Shown here: in pieces, positions 1 through 7,261 of the stretch | Layout of the letters: each line of letters begins with the position of its first letter | How positions within the stretch are numbered: position 1 is the first letter of the stretch | From: Desulfobacteraceae bacterium | GTDB lineage: Bacteria > Desulfobacterota > Desulfobacteria > Desulfobacterales > Desulfobacteraceae | DNA: 19,411 nt | NCBI GenBank assembly: GCA_022712835.1 | Contig: JAFLJU010000250.1 | Location: forward strand, 1 to 19,411 | Reading direction: 5' to 3' | Program-made: the position numbers and the translations under genes | The notes under the pieces: generated by a model | The model's input: only the letters and a program-made list of their open reading frames with translations | The model's database searches: none | Told to the model about the DNA's origin: nothing

Positions 1-1
1 C

Positions 2-388
2 GGTCCCATCTGGACCGGTGTCCACGTATTTTTAACCGAGCGGTATAAATCCGGCCGGAAAAACATGGATTCCATATTTTCCGGCACATTCAACTGGTAT
101 TGGCCCGCCTTTATCCTGATCTTCATGGTTCCGGTGGTTACCTTCATGAAACCGCTGCTGGCCGTGGCTTTGTCCATCACCCTGATTCTCACAGGTTTTG
201 CCTGCGCCTATGTGGCCATTTCCATGGTTAAAACCCCTGCAGCCCAGGGGTATGCCTTTTTCGTGGGCATGGTCATTGCAAAATTTGGCCCTGCCTGGGG
301 CCTGGGAGTAGGCATCGGCCTGTACATCCTGCTTCTGGCCAAGAAAATTCCCGGGAGGTTCATGAAACCCCAACCAAAAGAAATATAA
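2..388 (+). CDS. C-terminal part of an integral membrane protein, cut by the window edge
   Basis: The reading frame is open from the left edge, so the ATG at 65 is probably an internal Met and the true start lies outside the window. About 128 residues are visible. They contain roughly three to four hydrophobic stretches: around the segment beginning FNWYWPAFILIFMVP, then a Leu/Ala/Ile-rich helix, then one or two Gly/Ala-rich helices ending in LYILLLAKK. The C-terminus is short, basic and cytosolic-looking. No family signature is visible to me, so I do not assign a function. The fatty-acyl-CoA ligase starts 84 nt downstream on the same strand, so a transporter related to organic-acid or lipid use is conceivable, but nothing in the sequence shows it. 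The last codons lie in the first unit of a 17-bp tandem repeat. Confidence 0.6.
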   Translation, partial: GPIWTGVHVFLTERYKSGRKNMDSIFSGTFNWYWPAFILIFMVPVVTFMKPLLAVALSITLILTGFACAYVAISMVKTPAAQGYAFFVGMVIAKFGPAWGLGVGIGLYILLLAKKIPGRFMKPQPKEI

Positions 389-425
389 AACCAAAAGAAA
401 TTTAAAACCTGAAAGAAATATAAAT
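374..425. repeat. 17-bp AT-rich tandem repeat, about three units
   Basis: Units at 374-390 and 391-407 differ at one of 17 positions (ccaaaagaaatataaaa against ccaaaagaaatttaaaa). A third, more degenerate unit follows at 408-425. The first unit encodes the last codons and stop of the membrane protein, so the array spills from the gene end into the spacer before the acyl-CoA ligase. Confidence 0.75.
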
Positions 426-472
426 AAGAGCATGGAAAACAATAGATAATCAATGGAAATAAAGGAGCGATA

Positions 473-2119
473 ATGACAACCAAACTCATCACACCGACCC
501 CCAGTGCTTACAATTACCCCCTGCTCATCAAGCAGCTTTTGGACACCCCCTTGATTTACTCCCCCGACCAGGAAATTGTCTATAGAGACAGTCTTCGCTA
601 CAACTATAAAACCTTTGGCAATAGGGTAAAGCAACTGGCAGCCATGTTGGAAAAACAAGGCGTAAAGCCCGGGGATACCGTGGCGGTAATGGACTGGGAT
701 TCCCATCGGTATCTGGAATGCTTTTTTGCCATCCCCATGATGGGGGCGGTGCTCCACACCGTCAATATCCGGCTGACCGCTGACCAGCTCATCTATACCA
801 TCAACCATGCCGAAGATGATGTGATTCTGGTCAACGAAGGTTTTGTACCCCTGCTGGAATCGGTGCAGAGCCGGTTTGAAACGGTGAAACAGGTGATTCT
901 CTTGTCGGATACAGGTGAAATCCCAACCTCCAATCTTTCCTTTTGCGGTGAATACGAAGCCTTGATTTCCGATACCAAACCTGAATACGATTTTCCTGAT
1001 TTTGATGAAAACACCATGGCCACCACCTTTTATACCACTGGTACCACCGGTCTGCCCAAGGGGGTGTTTTTCAGCCACCGCCAGATTGTACTCCACACCT
1101 ATGGGGCCATGGCCGGCCTTTGCGCCTATGCCTCCCAGGCCAATATTTCCTCGGCGGATGTCTACATGCCCATCACCCCCATATTCCATGTCCATGCCTG
1201 GGGCATGCCCTATCTCATGACCCTTTTGGGGGCCAAGCAGGTCTATCCGGGCAGGTACGAGCCTGAAATGCTGCTCAAGCTAATTGTAAGGGAAAAAGTA
1301 ACCTATTCCCATTGTGTGCCCACCATCATGAACATGCTGGTAACAAGTCCTGGTATCAAACATCTGGATCTGAAGGGCTGGAAGGTGATCATCGGCGGAT
1401 CCGCCCTTTCCAAAGGCCTTTGCAAGGAAGCCCTTGGATACGGCATCAATCTTTATACCGGATACGGCATGTCTGAAACATGTCCTTTGCTCACCCTGGC
1501 CAATATAAAGCCCCATATGCTGGAGTGGGGGGAGGATGACCAGGTGGAAATCCGCTGTAAAACAGGACTTCCCGTACCAAATGTCCAGCTGAAAATTGTG
1601 GATGTAAAGGGCAATCCCCTTGCCCATGACGGTGAGACTGCAGGAGAAGTTGTGGCCCGGGCCCCCTGGCTCACCCAGGGGTATGTCAAATCCGAAGAAC
1701 AAAGCGAAGAACTCTGGGAAAACGGCTGGCTCCACACCGGTGACATCGGGGTTATTGATGATGAAGGCTATTTAAGGATCACGGACCGGCTCAAGGATGT
1801 TATCAAAACCGGCGGGGAATGGATCTCCTCTCTGGAGCTGGAAGATATCATCAGTCAGCATCCGGCAGTGAACGAGGTGGCCGTGGTGGGCATTAATGAC
1901 GAAAAATGGGGGGAACGCCCCCTGGCCATGGTAGTAATCAAGGAGGAGTTCCGGGATAAAATATCGGAAACCGATATTCAGGATTTTTGCATGACCTTTG
2001 TGGAAAAGGGCCAGATTCCAAAATACGGGGTCCCTTCAAGAATCATTCTAAACGCCGAAATCCCCAAGACTTCTGTGGGGAAAATCAGCAAAAAAGATAT
2101 AAGGGCGGAGTACAATTAG
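473..2119 (+). CDS. Fatty-acyl-CoA ligase (AMP-forming), AlkK-like
   Basis: This 548-residue enzyme belongs to the acyl-adenylate/AMP-binding (ANL) superfamily, which joins a carboxylic acid to CoA through an acyl-AMP intermediate. The P-loop YTTGTTGLPKG lies at residues 188-197. An A5-type YGMSETCP motif follows in the middle. TGDIG and the hinge region ITDRLKDVIKTGGEWIS come next, and the C-terminal GK(537)ISK carries the catalytic lysine. The GGEWISSLELED stretch is typical of medium- and long-chain fatty-acyl-CoA synthetases of the AlkK type rather than acetyl-CoA synthetases. The length is normal for the family. The start is supported by an AAAGGAG sequence just upstream. The gene ends in front of a strong terminator, so it closes its transcription unit. 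The exact chain length of the substrate cannot be read from the sequence. Confidence 0.92.
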   Translation: MTTKLITPTPSAYNYPLLIKQLLDTPLIYSPDQEIVYRDSLRYNYKTFGNRVKQLAAMLEKQGVKPGDTVAVMDWDSHRYLECFFAIPMMGAVLHTVNIRLTADQLIYTINHAEDDVILVNEGFVPLLESVQSRFETVKQVILLSDTGEIPTSNLSFCGEYEALISDTKPEYDFPDFDENTMATTFYTTGTTGLPKGVFFSHRQIVLHTYGAMAGLCAYASQANISSADVYMPITPIFHVHAWGMPYLMTLLGAKQVYPGRYEPEMLLKLIVREKVTYSHCVPTIMNMLVTSPGIKHLDLKGWKVIIGGSALSKGLCKEALGYGINLYTGYGMSETCPLLTLANIKPHMLEWGEDDQVEIRCKTGLPVPNVQLKIVDVKGNPLAHDGETAGEVVARAPWLTQGYVKSEEQSEELWENGWLHTGDIGVIDDEGYLRITDRLKDVIKTGGEWISSLELEDIISQHPAVNEVAVVGINDEKWGERPLAMVVIKEEFRDKISETDIQDFCMTFVEKGQIPKYGVPSRIILNAEIPKTSVGKISKKDIRAEYN

Positions 2120-2155
2120 CAGGATGACCCGGCCCATAAACCGGTTATAAAATAC

Positions 2156-2199
2156 AAAAGACACCTGATCTTGCCATCTCCTGATGCCAGGTGTCTTTT
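2156..2199 (+). terminator. Strong intrinsic terminator after the acyl-CoA ligase
   Basis: A perfect 12-bp inverted repeat (aaaagacacctg at 2156-2167 and caggtgtctttt at 2188-2199) encloses a 20-nt loop. The right arm ends in TTTT, and the left arm begins with AAAA, so it could act in both directions. It lies 36 nt beyond the ligase stop codon. Confidence 0.85.
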
Positions 2200-2309
2200 A
2201 AATAACAACTGAAAAATCAAAAGACCTGAAAAAGAAGTGCGCTGTTGATCTTCAAAATGATGAGGGTACAGTCATTTGTTTTTACTCGAAAACGATTGAG
2301 TTCTCCCAA

Positions 2310-2339
2310 ACAAAGCTAAAAACAAAGTTAAAAACAAAG
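2310..2339. repeat. 12-bp tandem repeat, two and a half units
   Basis: Units acaaagctaaaa (2310-2321) and acaaagttaaaa (2322-2333) are followed by a partial acaaag. It sits in the spacer between the ligase terminator and the FecR promoter. Apart from the promoter and a weak imperfect hairpin around 2353-2400, I see nothing else in the 2200-2508 spacer. Confidence 0.6.
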
Positions 2340-2410
2340 GCATTTTCCATGCCTGCCTGGGTTTCAACACCTTCCTTCAGGTGAAAAGAACAGGGCGGGC
2401 CTTAAGACGG

Positions 2411-2439
2411 TTGACAAATATGGAATGGCTGTTAATAAT
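2411..2439 (+). promoter_or_regulatory. Sigma-70-type promoter for the FecR/OmpA pair
   Basis: A perfect -35 hexamer TTGACA (2411-2416) is separated by 17 nt from AATAAT (2434-2439), a 5/6 match to TATAAT. Transcription would begin near 2446. This excludes the upstream ATG at 2425 as the start of the next gene and supports the GTG at 2509. Confidence 0.75.
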
Positions 2440-2508
2440 AGGCGCGTTACATCTGGTTACTGGCAATATAATTTTTTTCGCCCTGAGTTGAACAATGGAG
2501 GTGGTGCA

Positions 2509-2970
2509 GTGGTAAGAAAACGAGGTATGGGGATAGTGGTTGCTGCCTTAATCTTTGGTATCGTTTCTATCTTAGGCGGCCCGGTTATGGCGGCCCAGGA
2601 AATAGGAATGGTAAAAACGGCCAAAGGCAAAGTTCATATTGAACGGGGCAAACAGATAATTCCCGTTAGCCCCGGAACAATGCTTCTGGAAAGCGATGTC
2701 CTTGTAACCCTTGAAGACGGCGCCATGGGGATTATTTTCAAAGACAATTCCGTATTATCACTGGGCGAAGAAACCCGCATTGCACTCACGGAGTATGAAT
2801 TTGATCCGGCCGTGAGCCGGGTCGGGTTTATCGCTGACATGCTCAAGGGGACCATGACCTATCTCACCGGAATCATTGGCCACCTCAACCCTGAATCTGT
2901 GGAAATCAGAACCCCATCCGCCATTATCGGTATACGGGGAACGCATCTGGCCATAAAGGTGGATAAATAA
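2509..2970 (+). CDS. Exported FecR-domain protein
   Basis: The 153-residue product starts with a basic VVRKRGMG segment, a hydrophobic core (IVVAALIFGIVSILG) and a likely signal-peptidase site near VMAA/QE, so it should be exported to the periplasm. The mature part is a FecR-type domain. It opens with GKVHIERG, has the LEDGAMGIIFKDNSVLSLG stretch, and ends with the characteristic RTPSAIIGIRGTHLAI. Such stand-alone FecR proteins are usually found beside OmpA-like proteins and are thought to bind at the cell envelope; their exact role is unclear. I chose the GTG start because a GGAGGTG sequence lies 5 nt upstream and because the promoter lies downstream of the longer ATG. The stop overlaps the next start (TAATG), so the two genes are translationally coupled. 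Confidence 0.85.
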   Translation: MVRKRGMGIVVAALIFGIVSILGGPVMAAQEIGMVKTAKGKVHIERGKQIIPVSPGTMLLESDVLVTLEDGAMGIIFKDNSVLSLGEETRIALTEYEFDPAVSRVGFIADMLKGTMTYLTGIIGHLNPESVEIRTPSAIIGIRGTHLAIKVDK

Positions 2971-3584
2971 TGAAAATAAAAAGATACCTACAATTGCCAG
3001 TGATACTGATTTGTCTTGCCTGTATTGGTTCCATTGTCGGCTGCGGCACCAAAACCCAGGTGGTGCTGCTGCCCGAGCCTGACGGTCGGGTGGGAAAGGT
3101 GATGGTTAAATCCGGGGGAGAAACCGCACTTCTGGACACGGCCTACGACAGTGCAGAAGTCAGCGGAGATGGTAATCCTGAAAAAACCGGGATTCTGGAT
3201 GAAAAAACCGTTAAGAAGATTTTTAAAACCGCAATTGACATTCAGCCCCTGCCGCCGGTGAAACACGTTCTTTATTTTGAATTCGGCACTGCCGTGCTCA
3301 CGCCGGAATCCAGAGCCAAGATTCCGGAAATCCTTAAAAGCATCCGGAACAGGGTCATGGTGGAAATCAGCGTTTCCGGCCATACGGATCGGATGGGATC
3401 GGCCCAAGTTAACAAGGGGCTGGCCGAGGTCCGAGCGCTTCAAATGCAGAAAATTCTTATCAAAGCGGGTGTGAATCCCGACCGAATTCTTACCGAATCC
3501 CACGGGGAAGGCAATCCCCTGATTCCAACGGCGGACGAGGTGTCCGAGCCAAGGAACCGGCGGGCAGAGGTCGTGATTCGGTAA
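2970..3584 (+). CDS. OmpA-family peptidoglycan-associated lipoprotein
   Basis: This 204-residue protein has an N-terminal lipoprotein signal with a lipobox SIVGC. Cys25 would be lipidated, and the Gly at +2 is compatible with outer-membrane sorting. A low-complexity linker of about 65 residues leads to an OmpA C-terminal domain from about residue 100. The domain shows the YFEFGTAVLTPES strand, the VSGHTDRMGS peptidoglycan-binding loop, LAEVRA, and the terminal EPRNRRAEVVIR with the conserved arginines. The domain binds diaminopimelate in peptidoglycan, so the protein should tether the outer membrane to the wall. It overlaps the FecR-domain gene by one base and shares its promoter. Confidence 0.9.
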   Translation: MKIKRYLQLPVILICLACIGSIVGCGTKTQVVLLPEPDGRVGKVMVKSGGETALLDTAYDSAEVSGDGNPEKTGILDEKTVKKIFKTAIDIQPLPPVKHVLYFEFGTAVLTPESRAKIPEILKSIRNRVMVEISVSGHTDRMGSAQVNKGLAEVRALQMQKILIKAGVNPDRILTESHGEGNPLIPTADEVSEPRNRRAEVVIR

Positions 3585-3677
3585 TTCCATATTTCCATAA
3601 ACGATCCTAGGAAAGCTTGGGGACATACTGAGCTCTGCCCGGCAAATGCTAGCACTAAATGCGCAAAGGGGATATGG

Positions 3678-4517
3678 ATGAAACACCAGGAAGGGTATTT
3701 AAAAAGCAATCGGGAAACCGATATTTACTATCAATATTGGTTGCCCAATGAGGAACCAAAGGCAGTACTTCTAATAGCCCATGGATTGGCAGAGCATAGC
3801 GGACGATACATGAATCTTGTCAATCATTTTGTTCCGAACGGCTATGCGGTTTACGCAATTGATCACTTCGGGCACGGCAAATCAGAGGGAAAAAGGGTCT
3901 ATGTGGAACGATTTGAAGATTTCACAAAAACCCTCAAAACATATTTTGATTCTATCCGGAAGTGGCAGCCTGCCCCCCCCATCTTTCTGATCGGACACAG
4001 CATGGGGGGCCTGATTGGCACGGCTTACCTGCTGGAGCATCAGAGTGAACTATCCGGCGCTGTTCTTTCCGCGCCGGGAGTTAAACTGCCGGATCATATC
4101 TCCCAACTCACTATTTTTGCAGGCAAGATCCTTTCCGTCCTCATGCCCAAGGCAGGGGTCGCGCCGTTGAATTATGACGGGATAAGTCGTGATCCGGCGG
4201 TGGTGGATGCCTATATCAAGGACCCTTTGGTGTATACCGGAAAAATCACGGCCCGTCTGGCCACGGAATTTATTAAAACAATTCACCATGTCACAAAACA
4301 AGCCGGAAAAATCAAGCTGCCCATTATGATCGCCCAGGGAAGTGAAGATAAAATCGTTGATCCCAGTGGTGCCCAGGATCTCTATGATTTGGTTAGCTCA
4401 GAGGATAAAACCATAAAATTTTATGACGGACTTTACCATGAAATTTTCAATGAACCAGAACAGGATCAAGTATTAAATGATATCCAACAATGGATAGAAA
4501 AGCATCTTGAAAAATAA
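3678..4517 (+). CDS. Alpha/beta hydrolase, monoacylglycerol lipase/lysophospholipase-like
   Basis: The 279-residue protein matches the serine aminopeptidase/Hydrolase_4 type of alpha/beta hydrolase. Features are the oxyanion region IAHGLAEHSGRY (residues 33-44), the nucleophile elbow GHSMGG with Ser108, the acid in GSEDKIVDP (Asp224) and the catalytic His254 in LYHEIFNEP. GHGKSEG near residue 66 is also typical of monoacylglycerol lipase-like enzymes, which release fatty acids from mono- or lysolipids. No signal peptide is visible, so it is probably cytoplasmic. An AAAGGGGAT Shine-Dalgarno sequence precedes the ATG. It lies 93 nt after the OmpA gene. It runs tail to tail with the DNA ligase gene, the stop codons being 4 nt apart. 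Confidence 0.88.
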   Translation: MKHQEGYLKSNRETDIYYQYWLPNEEPKAVLLIAHGLAEHSGRYMNLVNHFVPNGYAVYAIDHFGHGKSEGKRVYVERFEDFTKTLKTYFDSIRKWQPAPPIFLIGHSMGGLIGTAYLLEHQSELSGAVLSAPGVKLPDHISQLTIFAGKILSVLMPKAGVAPLNYDGISRDPAVVDAYIKDPLVYTGKITARLATEFIKTIHHVTKQAGKIKLPIMIAQGSEDKIVDPSGAQDLYDLVSSEDKTIKFYDGLYHEIFNEPEQDQVLNDIQQWIEKHLEK

Positions 4518-4521
4518 GGGG

Positions 4522-5370
4522 TCACTCCTGTCTCACCCGTAGAAACGAAGCAAATTTGGGTATTCCGTTTTTGGTGAACCCATTGTATTTGAAAGTGACA
4601 CTTGTCCCCATAGGCGGCGGTTTTTTTCTGATTTGATCTGTAAAACCTGTTCCCAAATTAAAAACCACTCCATTTTCAAGCTCCAGGGCAAGAGACCCCA
4701 TCATCCCTTTATATTTTCCTTTTCCCTTCTTGAACCCGATGACAACCCCTTCCATGTCCGCAAACTTCTTTACTTTCAGGAGGTGACTACTTCGCCCGGT
4801 GAAGTAAGGCATTTTGGGGTCTTTTACGATCACCCCCTCTCCCCCCATTGATACTATCTTATTAAGGAATTGGTCCAGATCTGATGTGTCTTGTATCATT
4901 ACCTGGGGGATAAACCGTATATAGATATTCTTGTGTCTTTCAAACCATTGTTTTGCCGTGTTGATTCGGAAAAGGAAGTCTCCCTTTTCATTGGGGACTT
5001 CAAAAATATTATAACTGATTTTTTCCCAGCCCGCTCCCGGCATTTTATCAAGAACGGTTGATTGGACAAATTCAAAATCCCCTCTTTTGCTCCAGAGTTC
5101 CCCATCAAGTTCAAAGGGAGGAAAGTTTTTAATAAACCAGGAAGGAGGATTCAAAGCGATCCCCCTCCGGGTCAGCAATTGGTGTCCGTTCCAGTACCCC
5201 CTTATCCCATCCAGTTTTTCACTCATCATCCATCCAATGATGGCGTCAGTCCCGGTATATTTTTTTGCCTTTTGTAAAACAGGCTCCTGGGCAAACACAA
5301 TGAAAGCCGAGAATAGGGATACGACGATTAATGGCAGATAGCAATGTCTTCGATATTTAAATATTTTCAA
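4522..5370 (-). CDS. Secreted ATP-dependent DNA ligase (LigE-like)
   Basis: The product is a 282-residue minimal ATP-dependent DNA ligase. Motif I is EKLDGIRG with nucleophile Lys52, motif III is FELDGELW, motif IV is GGEGVIVKDP and motif V is LLKVKKF. A C-terminal OB-fold includes MGSLALELENGVVFNLGTG. The N-terminus has a signal peptide (KIFKYRRHC, then a hydrophobic run ending VFA/QEP), so it should act in the periplasm like the LigE class of bacterial ligases. I place the start at the TTG at 5370. A perfect AAAGGAGG (complement of 5375-5382) lies 4 nt upstream, and the longer ATG version adds 19 residues ahead of the signal peptide. The TTG overlaps the stop of the upstream gene as TTGA, which indicates translational coupling. 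Convergent with the lysophospholipase-like gene. Confidence 0.88.
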   Translation of the reverse strand: MKIFKYRRHCYLPLIVVSLFSAFIVFAQEPVLQKAKKYTGTDAIIGWMMSEKLDGIRGYWNGHQLLTRRGIALNPPSWFIKNFPPFELDGELWSKRGDFEFVQSTVLDKMPGAGWEKISYNIFEVPNEKGDFLFRINTAKQWFERHKNIYIRFIPQVMIQDTSDLDQFLNKIVSMGGEGVIVKDPKMPYFTGRSSHLLKVKKFADMEGVVIGFKKGKGKYKGMMGSLALELENGVVFNLGTGFTDQIRKKPPPMGTSVTFKYNGFTKNGIPKFASFLRVRQE

Positions 5371-5855
5371 AAAACCTCCTTTAGGAAACTGGCCCCCCGG
5401 CTTATCAAAGCGTTGCTGCCTGGACATGCATCCAGTCGAAATTCCTCGCTCTTCCCAGACTTAACCACCCTTTCCCCCACCAGACCATAGAATTTATCCA
5501 GATTCTCTTCCGGCCGTTGGGACGGCCAATCATTGGGATTTTGGATTTTCCCTTCTTCCGGCCGCCAGATAACCGGCTCTTTTTTCTCCATAACAATCTG
5601 TTCCAGACTGTCAAAGGCAAAATCTGTTTGGGGTCCCCAATACCCATCTATTTTCCCGGCCTCAATTCCTTTTTTTTGGGCAATCAGTTGAATAAAGGAA
5701 ATGGCTTTCCTAACATCTGACCATTGGGGAGTAATTCCCTCAATTTGATTTAAAGCACCCATCGTCCGGGGCCCTAAAATTCCATCCACAGACCCCGCAT
5801 CTATCCCCATTGAATTTAATTGAGATTGAATAAGTATGATGATTTTTTTCTTCAT
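5367..5855 (-). CDS. Peptidoglycan-binding-type protein with an odd C-terminal tail
   Basis: The 162-residue protein has two peptidoglycan-binding-1-like units. The first (about residues 6-35) contains GIDAGSVDGILGPRTMGAL; the second (about 55-88) contains GIEAGKIDGYWGPQTDFAF. The C-terminal part, from NPNDWPSQ through KFYGLVGE, resembles the opening of M15-type peptidase domains that follow such repeats in phage-like endolysins. The catalytic part is absent, so it may be a truncated relative; I could not verify this. No signal peptide is seen. The start at 5855 is chosen because AAGGAG lies 9 nt upstream. The stop overlaps the TTG start of the ligase gene, so the two are made together. Confidence 0.72.
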   Translation of the reverse strand: MKKKIIILIQSQLNSMGIDAGSVDGILGPRTMGALNQIEGITPQWSDVRKAISFIQLIAQKKGIEAGKIDGYWGPQTDFAFDSLEQIVMEKKEPVIWRPEEGKIQNPNDWPSQRPEENLDKFYGLVGERVVKSGKSEEFRLDACPGSNALISRGASFLKEVF

Positions 5856-5879
5856 CGCAAAAATCTCCTTAAAAAACAT

Positions 5880-6178
5880 TTATCTCTCAGAAGAGGGATT
5901 TTTATCCTTGGCAAGATTGACAAAATAATTCAGAAGTTGTTTGCCCAGGTCCTCAAGCACAATGAAGATAGTTGGGCTGTGTTTCACCTTTACCGTGCTG
6001 GGCTTGCTTTCAGTTTTGTAATAATCGAATATTTTCTATTCCGAGTGAATCAAAGGTCTCAGGGTTTGTTTTTCCTATTGCGGCACAAACAGAACCCTGA
6101 CTTCGGGTCTTGTAAAATAAATTACACAGAGCAGGTGCGTCAATGACAACAATAGCTGAACAATCATCAAACCCGCAA
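5880..6178 (-). pseudogene. Broken coding remnant, possibly uroporphyrinogen-III synthase-like
   Basis: Two adjacent minus-strand frames read like protein but are offset by a frameshift near 6010-6020. The first, just after the radical SAM stop, runs from FDDCSAIVVIDAPALCNLF through GSVCAAIGKTNPETFDSLGI to a TGA at 6012-6010. The second continues with KPSTVKVKHSPTIFIVLEDL and ends LLNYFVNLAKDKNPSSER at a TAA at 5882-5880. Neither frame has a convincing start codon with a Shine-Dalgarno sequence. The pattern AIV..., AIGxTxxETxxxLGI and a distal PT...LxxxL recalls the C-terminal half of uroporphyrinogen-III synthase (HemD). The match is weak and by eye. It could instead be an unknown small protein with a recent frameshift or sequencing error. 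Confidence 0.4.
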
Positions 6179-7261
6179 TTACCAGGTAACAGCCTGTTTC
6201 TCCAATATTTCTTTATGCAGTCTTTCCAATGTACCCGGCAGACATTCCAGAATATCTTTCCGGTTGAACAATGTATTGCAAATATCACAGGAGCCGCACA
6301 CCATCTCTTTCGGTTTAAGATCAGGGTTGTCCTTTACCACTTCACCGAGTAACGCACCTGGGCCTTTCAGGCACATAATCAGGAATAGTATATCATGCTT
6401 CAACTCTTCATAGCATTCAACTATTTCCGGTACACTCTTACCCACGAAATTTGCGTACTTAAGTGGAGAACTTTCTAAAGAGCCGTCGAAGTCATAGTTG
6501 GAAAAACCGCAGCAGCAAAAAAAGTCACCATTCCAGTCCATAACCGGTGATGTTATCGCAAAATCACATCGATCCGTCATAGAGTAAGGCATTCTCCCAA
6601 CAACCTGCAGGTAATCATTTTCCTTGCCTCGACCCACATCGCAGTAATAATTATTTCGAACATGAATATTCCCGTCTGTCATCAGTTTATGTTTTTTCTT
6701 AGCTGAAGCTCCGGCTTTTTCCCAGAAATTATCAGTATTTATCACTGCATTTTTATACTGCAATACATTCAGGGTTACCTTGACACTTAACTCAGCGGCA
6801 ACTTCCAGAATATTTAAAATGGATTTACCTTCGATATGCGGAGCATGGGCATCGTCCCAGGATAATCCCACGTGCTCCAATCCCGCCGCCTGTAACTCCC
6901 TGAGATAATCCCTGGCACGATCGATATTTTTCCCCCAAAACCCGCTGCTTGCGCCTTCAGAACGCATTCCACACTCTTTAGCGTGTTCAATAAGATGCTT
7001 GAACATCACAGGATTGACATAAGGATCCCCACCCGAAAAAGCGATTGTGGGTACACTTCGGCTCTCTTTGTATGCCCTGGAATTCCTGAAACATATCGAA
7101 GCCGCCTCTATATAGTTTTCCGCCGTGGTCAGATCAATAGTTTCTTTCGTTTTCATGGAAGAATTCATTACACAATGATCGCACCTGGCGGGACATTGCC
7201 GGGTCAACAATAGCCCAAATGAATGAGGACTAAGATCTTCCACTTTGAAGCCATCTGTCAT
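6179..7261 (-). CDS. Radical SAM protein, second maturase of the RiPP-like locus
   Basis: The 360-residue protein carries the radical SAM cluster motif CPARCDHC (Cys23, Cys27, Cys30) after the strand SFGLLLTRQ, and the GGD element in AFSGGDPYVNP. The C-terminal half has extra cysteines in a SPASM/twitch-like arrangement: DRCDFAITSPVMDWNGDFFC, then CCGF, then CGSCDIC near the end. It therefore probably binds one or more auxiliary iron-sulfur clusters. Enzymes of this type modify peptides by radical chemistry. Its ATG overlaps the TGA of the upstream SPASM maturase (ATGA), so the two are translated together, and both lie downstream of the small Cys-containing peptide gene. The chemistry performed cannot be deduced from the sequence. 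Confidence 0.87.
   Translation of the reverse strand: MTDGFKVEDLSPHSFGLLLTRQCPARCDHCVMNSSMKTKETIDLTTAENYIEAASICFRNSRAYKESRSVPTIAFSGGDPYVNPVMFKHLIEHAKECGMRSEGASSGFWGKNIDRARDYLRELQAAGLEHVGLSWDDAHAPHIEGKSILNILEVAAELSVKVTLNVLQYKNAVINTDNFWEKAGASAKKKHKLMTDGNIHVRNNYYCDVGRGKENDYLQVVGRMPYSMTDRCDFAITSPVMDWNGDFFCCCGFSNYDFDGSLESSPLKYANFVGKSVPEIVECYEELKHDILFLIMCLKGPGALLGEVVKDNPDLKPKEMVCGSCDICNTLFNRKDILECLPGTLERLHKEILEKQAVTW

Noticed and set aside
32..1195. Minus-strand 387-codon open frame opposite the acyl-CoA ligase
   Set aside because: It is antisense to a gene with all adenylation motifs and shows low-complexity Gly/His-rich translation typical of a shadow frame.
2425..2970. Longer FecR-domain gene starting at ATG 2425
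   Set aside because: The ATG lies upstream of the -10 box of a near-perfect promoter, has no Shine-Dalgarno, and the extra residues precede an otherwise normal signal peptide.
6060..6099. Imperfect hairpin (CAGGGTTTGT with ACAAAC and ACCCTG) as a terminator of the radical SAM operon
   Set aside because: It has a bulged stem and no U-tract on the minus strand, and lies within the broken coding remnant.
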